Source: Acanthosepion esculentum (taxonomy: Eukaryota > Mollusca > Cephalopoda > Sepiida > Sepiidae). Taken from it: DNA of 64,000 nt. Below the pieces are notes generated by a model. That model was not told the origin of the DNA and ran no database searches. It saw nothing but the letters and a program-made list of their open reading frames with translations. Below, in pieces: positions 61,801 to 64,000 of the stretch. A program made the translations under genes and the position numbers. The stretch spans positions 63,133,804-63,197,803 of the forward strand of contig OZ038479.1 in assembly GCA_964036315.1 (NCBI GenBank), given 5' to 3'. Position 1 is the first letter of the stretch, and each line of letters starts with the position of its first letter.

Positions 61801-64000
61801 ATTGTTATATTTTTCAATAGAAAAGTTAGAAAACATATTGAAATATTGCATCTTTTGTTATTTTGCAATAAAAAAGTTAGAATGCAAATAAATATGCTAC
61901 ATATTTTTTTTTTTTCAATAGAAAAGTTAGAAAACATATTGAAATATTGCATCTTTTGTTATTTTGCAATAAAAAAGTTAGAATGCAAATAGGAATGCTG
62001 CATATTTTTTCATATTTTTCAATAGAAAAATTAGAAAACATATTGAAATATTGCATCTTTTGTTATTTTGCAATAAAAAAGTTAGAAAGCAAATAGGAAT
62101 GCTGCATATTTTGTTTTTTTTTACAATAGAAAAGTTAGGAAACATATTGAAATATTGCATCTTTTGTTATTTTGCAATAAAAAAGTTAGAATGCAAATAG
62201 GAATGCTGCATATTGTTATATTTTTCAATAGAAAAGTTAGAAAACATATTGAAATATTGCATCTTTTGTTATTTTGCAATAAAAAAGTTAGAATGCAAAT
62301 AGGAATGCTGCATATTTTCTTTTTTTTTCAATAGAAAAGTTAGAAAACATATTGAAATATTGCATCTTTTGTTATTTTGCAATAAAAAAGTTAGAATGCA
62401 AATAGGAATGCTGCATATTGTTATATTTTTCAATAGAAAAGTTAGAAAACATATTGAAATATTGCATCTTTTGTTATTTTGCAATAAAAAAGTTAGAATG
62501 CAAATAGGAATGCTGCATATTGTTATATTTTTCAATAGAAAAGTTAGAAAACATTGAAATATTGCATCTTTTGTTATTTTGCAATAAAAAAGTCAGAATG
62601 CAAATGAATATGCTGCATATTTTGTTTTTTTTTTCAATAGAAAAGTTAGAAAACATATTGAAATATTGCATCTTTTGTTATTTTGCAATAAAAATGTTAG
62701 AATGCAAATAGGAATGCTGCATATTGTTATATTTTTCGATAGAAAAGTTAGAAAACATATTGAAATATTGCATCTTTTGTTATTTTGCAATAACAAAGTT
62801 AGAATGAAAATAGGAATGCTGCATATTTTGGTATTATTCAATAGAAAAGTGAGAAAACATATTGAAATATTGCATCTTTTGTTATTTTGCAATAAAAAAG
62901 TTAGAATGCAAATAGGAATGCTGCATATTGTTATATTTTTCAATAGAAAAATTAGAAAACATTGAAATATTGCATCTTTTGTTATTTTGCAATAACAAAG
63001 TTAGAATGCAAATAGGAATGCTGCATATTTTGTTTTTTTTTTCAATAGAAAAGTTAGAAAACCTATTGAAATATTGCATCTTTTGTTATTTTGCAATAAC
63101 AAAGTTAGAATGCAAATAGGAATGCTGCATATTTTGTTTTTTTTTCAATAGAAATTTAGAAAACATATTGAAATATTGCATCTTTTGATATTTTGCAATA
63201 AAAAAGTTAGAATGCAAATAGGAATGCTGCATATTGTTATATTTTTCAATAGAAAAGTTAGAAAACATATTGAAATATTGCATCTTTTGTTATTTTGCAA
63301 TAAAAAAGTTAGAATGCAAATAGGAATGCTGCATATTTTGGTATTTTTCAATAGAAAAGTTAGAAAACATATTGAAATATTGCATCTTTTCTTATTTTGC
63401 AATAAAAAAGTTAGAATGCAAATAGGAATGCTGCATATTTTGTTTTTTTTTCAATAGTAAAGTTAGAAAACATATTGAAATATTGCATCTTTTGTTATTT
63501 TGCAATAAAAAAGTTAGAATGCAAATAGGAATGCTGCATATTTTGGTATTTATCAATAGAAAAGTTAGATAACATATTGAAATATTGCATCTTTTGTTAT
63601 TTTGCAATAAAAAATTTAGAATGCAAATAGGAATGCTGTATATTTTGTTATATTTTTCAATAGAAAAGTTAGGAACCTTATTGAAATATTGCATCTTTTG
63701 TTATTTTGCAATAAAAAAGTTAGAATGCAAATAGGAATGCTGCATATTTTCTTTTTTATTCAATAGAAAAGTTAGAAAACATATTGAAATATTGCATCTT
63801 TTGTTATTTTGCAATAAAAAAGTTAGAATGCAAATAGGAATGCTGCATATTTTGTTTTTTTTTTCAATAGAAAAGTTAGAAAACATATTGAAATATTGCA
63901 TCTTTTGTTATTTTGCAATAAAAAAGTTAGAATGCAAATAGGAATGCTGCATATTTTTTTATATTATTCAATAGAAAAATTAGAAAACATATTGAAATAT

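Larger units (their letters stand above)
1..64000 (+). repeat. AT-rich tandem satellite array, 102-bp monomer
   Basis: Every part of the window is the same repeat in the same orientation; no inversion, unique insert or transposon interrupts it. Landmarks recur about every 102 bp: AATATTGCATC, TTTTGCAATAAAAAAG, GTTAGAATGCAAATAGG, AATGCTGCATATT, CAATAGAAAAGTTAG and AAAACATATTG. Monomers are mostly 102 bp, with 100-104 bp variants caused mainly by T-tract length and by one- or two-base indels. The consensus has 15 G and 8 C on this strand and no CpG. The array runs off both window ends, so its true size and flanks are unknown. A structural or heterochromatic role (centromere, pericentromere or subtelomere) is inferred from size, homogeneity and higher-order structure, not shown. 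The family is not recognised. Confidence 0.98.
56719..64000 (+). repeat. Heterogeneous satellite segment with TTTTCTTTTTTTTTC variants
   Basis: About 71 monomers with more kinds of substitution than any other part and little periodic order. Private types are TTTTCTTTTTTTTTC (about 57795, 59348, 59555, 60169, 60780, 60887, 62318), TTTCTTTTTTATTC (61498, 63748), GTTTGAAAAC (57836, 59577, 60190), AAATAAATATGC (60149, 61890) and TTTTCTTATTTTGC. One colinear pair exists: AAAGTGAGAATGC at about 58190 and again 1,537 bp later. The array continues past base 64000. Confidence 0.85.

Noticed and set aside
1..64000. 34-residue periodicity as a TPR- or PPR-type repeat protein
   Set aside because: The 34-residue period equals 102/3 and comes from the satellite. 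The predicted repeat (for example NRKVRKHIEILHLLLFCNKK) lacks the conserved small and aromatic positions of TPR or PPR helices, and the frame breaks at random.
1..64000. CRISPR array
   Set aside because: There are no unique spacers between short repeats: the entire 102-bp unit is conserved, and no cas gene is present.
1..64000. Concatemeric endless-ORF system like reverse-transcriptase-made repeat cDNA of bacterial defence loci
   Set aside because: The unit does keep a frame open, but there is no reverse transcriptase, non-coding RNA template or any other gene here, and array size and higher-order structure fit ordinary satellite DNA.
1..64000. Promoters (TATA-like TATATTTTT) and terminators (T-tracts)
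   Set aside because: Such strings occur in nearly every monomer because of the low GC content. Nothing distinguishes any one of them and there is no gene to serve.
1..64000. Plasmid-type iterons or a replication origin
   Set aside because: Iterons are short (about 20 bp) and few, next to a replication gene. Here the unit is 102 bp with hundreds of copies and no gene.
1..64000. Telomeric repeats or transposon remnants (terminal repeats, target duplications, poly-A tails)
   Set aside because: No TTAGGG-like or TTAGG-like tandem run and no break in the 102-bp periodicity were seen. The poly-T stretches are monomer variants flanked by normal satellite on both sides.
1..64000. tRNA or rRNA genes
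   Set aside because: No region escapes the repeat and the base composition (about 22% GC) leaves no place for the conserved GC-rich stems.
1..64000. Whole array as an assembly artefact
   Set aside because: Cannot be excluded for exact copy numbers, but the ordered variant monomers, private substitutions and several different higher-order periods are not what a simple assembler loop would make. Only the near-identical pairs (such as 41328-43161) are at real risk.

Overview
The whole 64,000-base window is one tandem satellite array. I found no gene, RNA gene, transposon or unique sequence. The monomer is 102 bp and about 22% GC (23 G+C in the reference copy at 41649-41750). It is repeated head to tail about 625 times in a single orientation, and both window edges lie inside the array. 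An AT-rich, CpG-poor array with higher-order structure (HOR) on this scale suggests eukaryotic heterochromatin, such as a centromeric, pericentromeric or subtelomeric block. The family is not one I recognise, and the sequence does not identify the organism.

The monomer is itself an old dimer. Its two 51-bp halves (A and B) align without gaps at 38 of 51 positions. Three monomers near 14.2, 15.5 and 16.7 kb have lost exactly one half in this register. Variation is concentrated in a 20-22 bp T-rich stretch of half B. The rest, including an ATGCAAAT octamer in half A, is strongly conserved.

Layout. 1-8517: nested HOR with superblocks of 3,995 and 4,094 bp built from 9-, 14-, 15- and 16-monomer blocks. 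8518-14180: a mosaic that reuses cassettes from the first segment. 14181-16784: a HOR of about 1,276 bp, which is 12.5 monomers. 16785-20439: mixed monomers and a 1,631-bp HOR. 20440-28109: HORs with offsets of 2,250, 2,661 and 1,536 bp. 28110-44496: seven copies of a 552-bp cassette spaced by whole numbers of monomers, plus a fresh 917-bp tandem duplication at 41.3-43.2 kb. 44497-56718: seven blocks of 9 to 24 monomers sharing one header. 56719-64000: the most heterogeneous part, with private variants and the most degraded monomer.

The many long open frames are a by-product of a 102-bp (3 x 34) unit that lacks stops in one frame on each strand. I do not annotate them as genes. The interest of the window lies in how the satellite evolves: a 51-bp ancestor, a dimer monomer, then several generations of HOR that gain and lose whole monomers.
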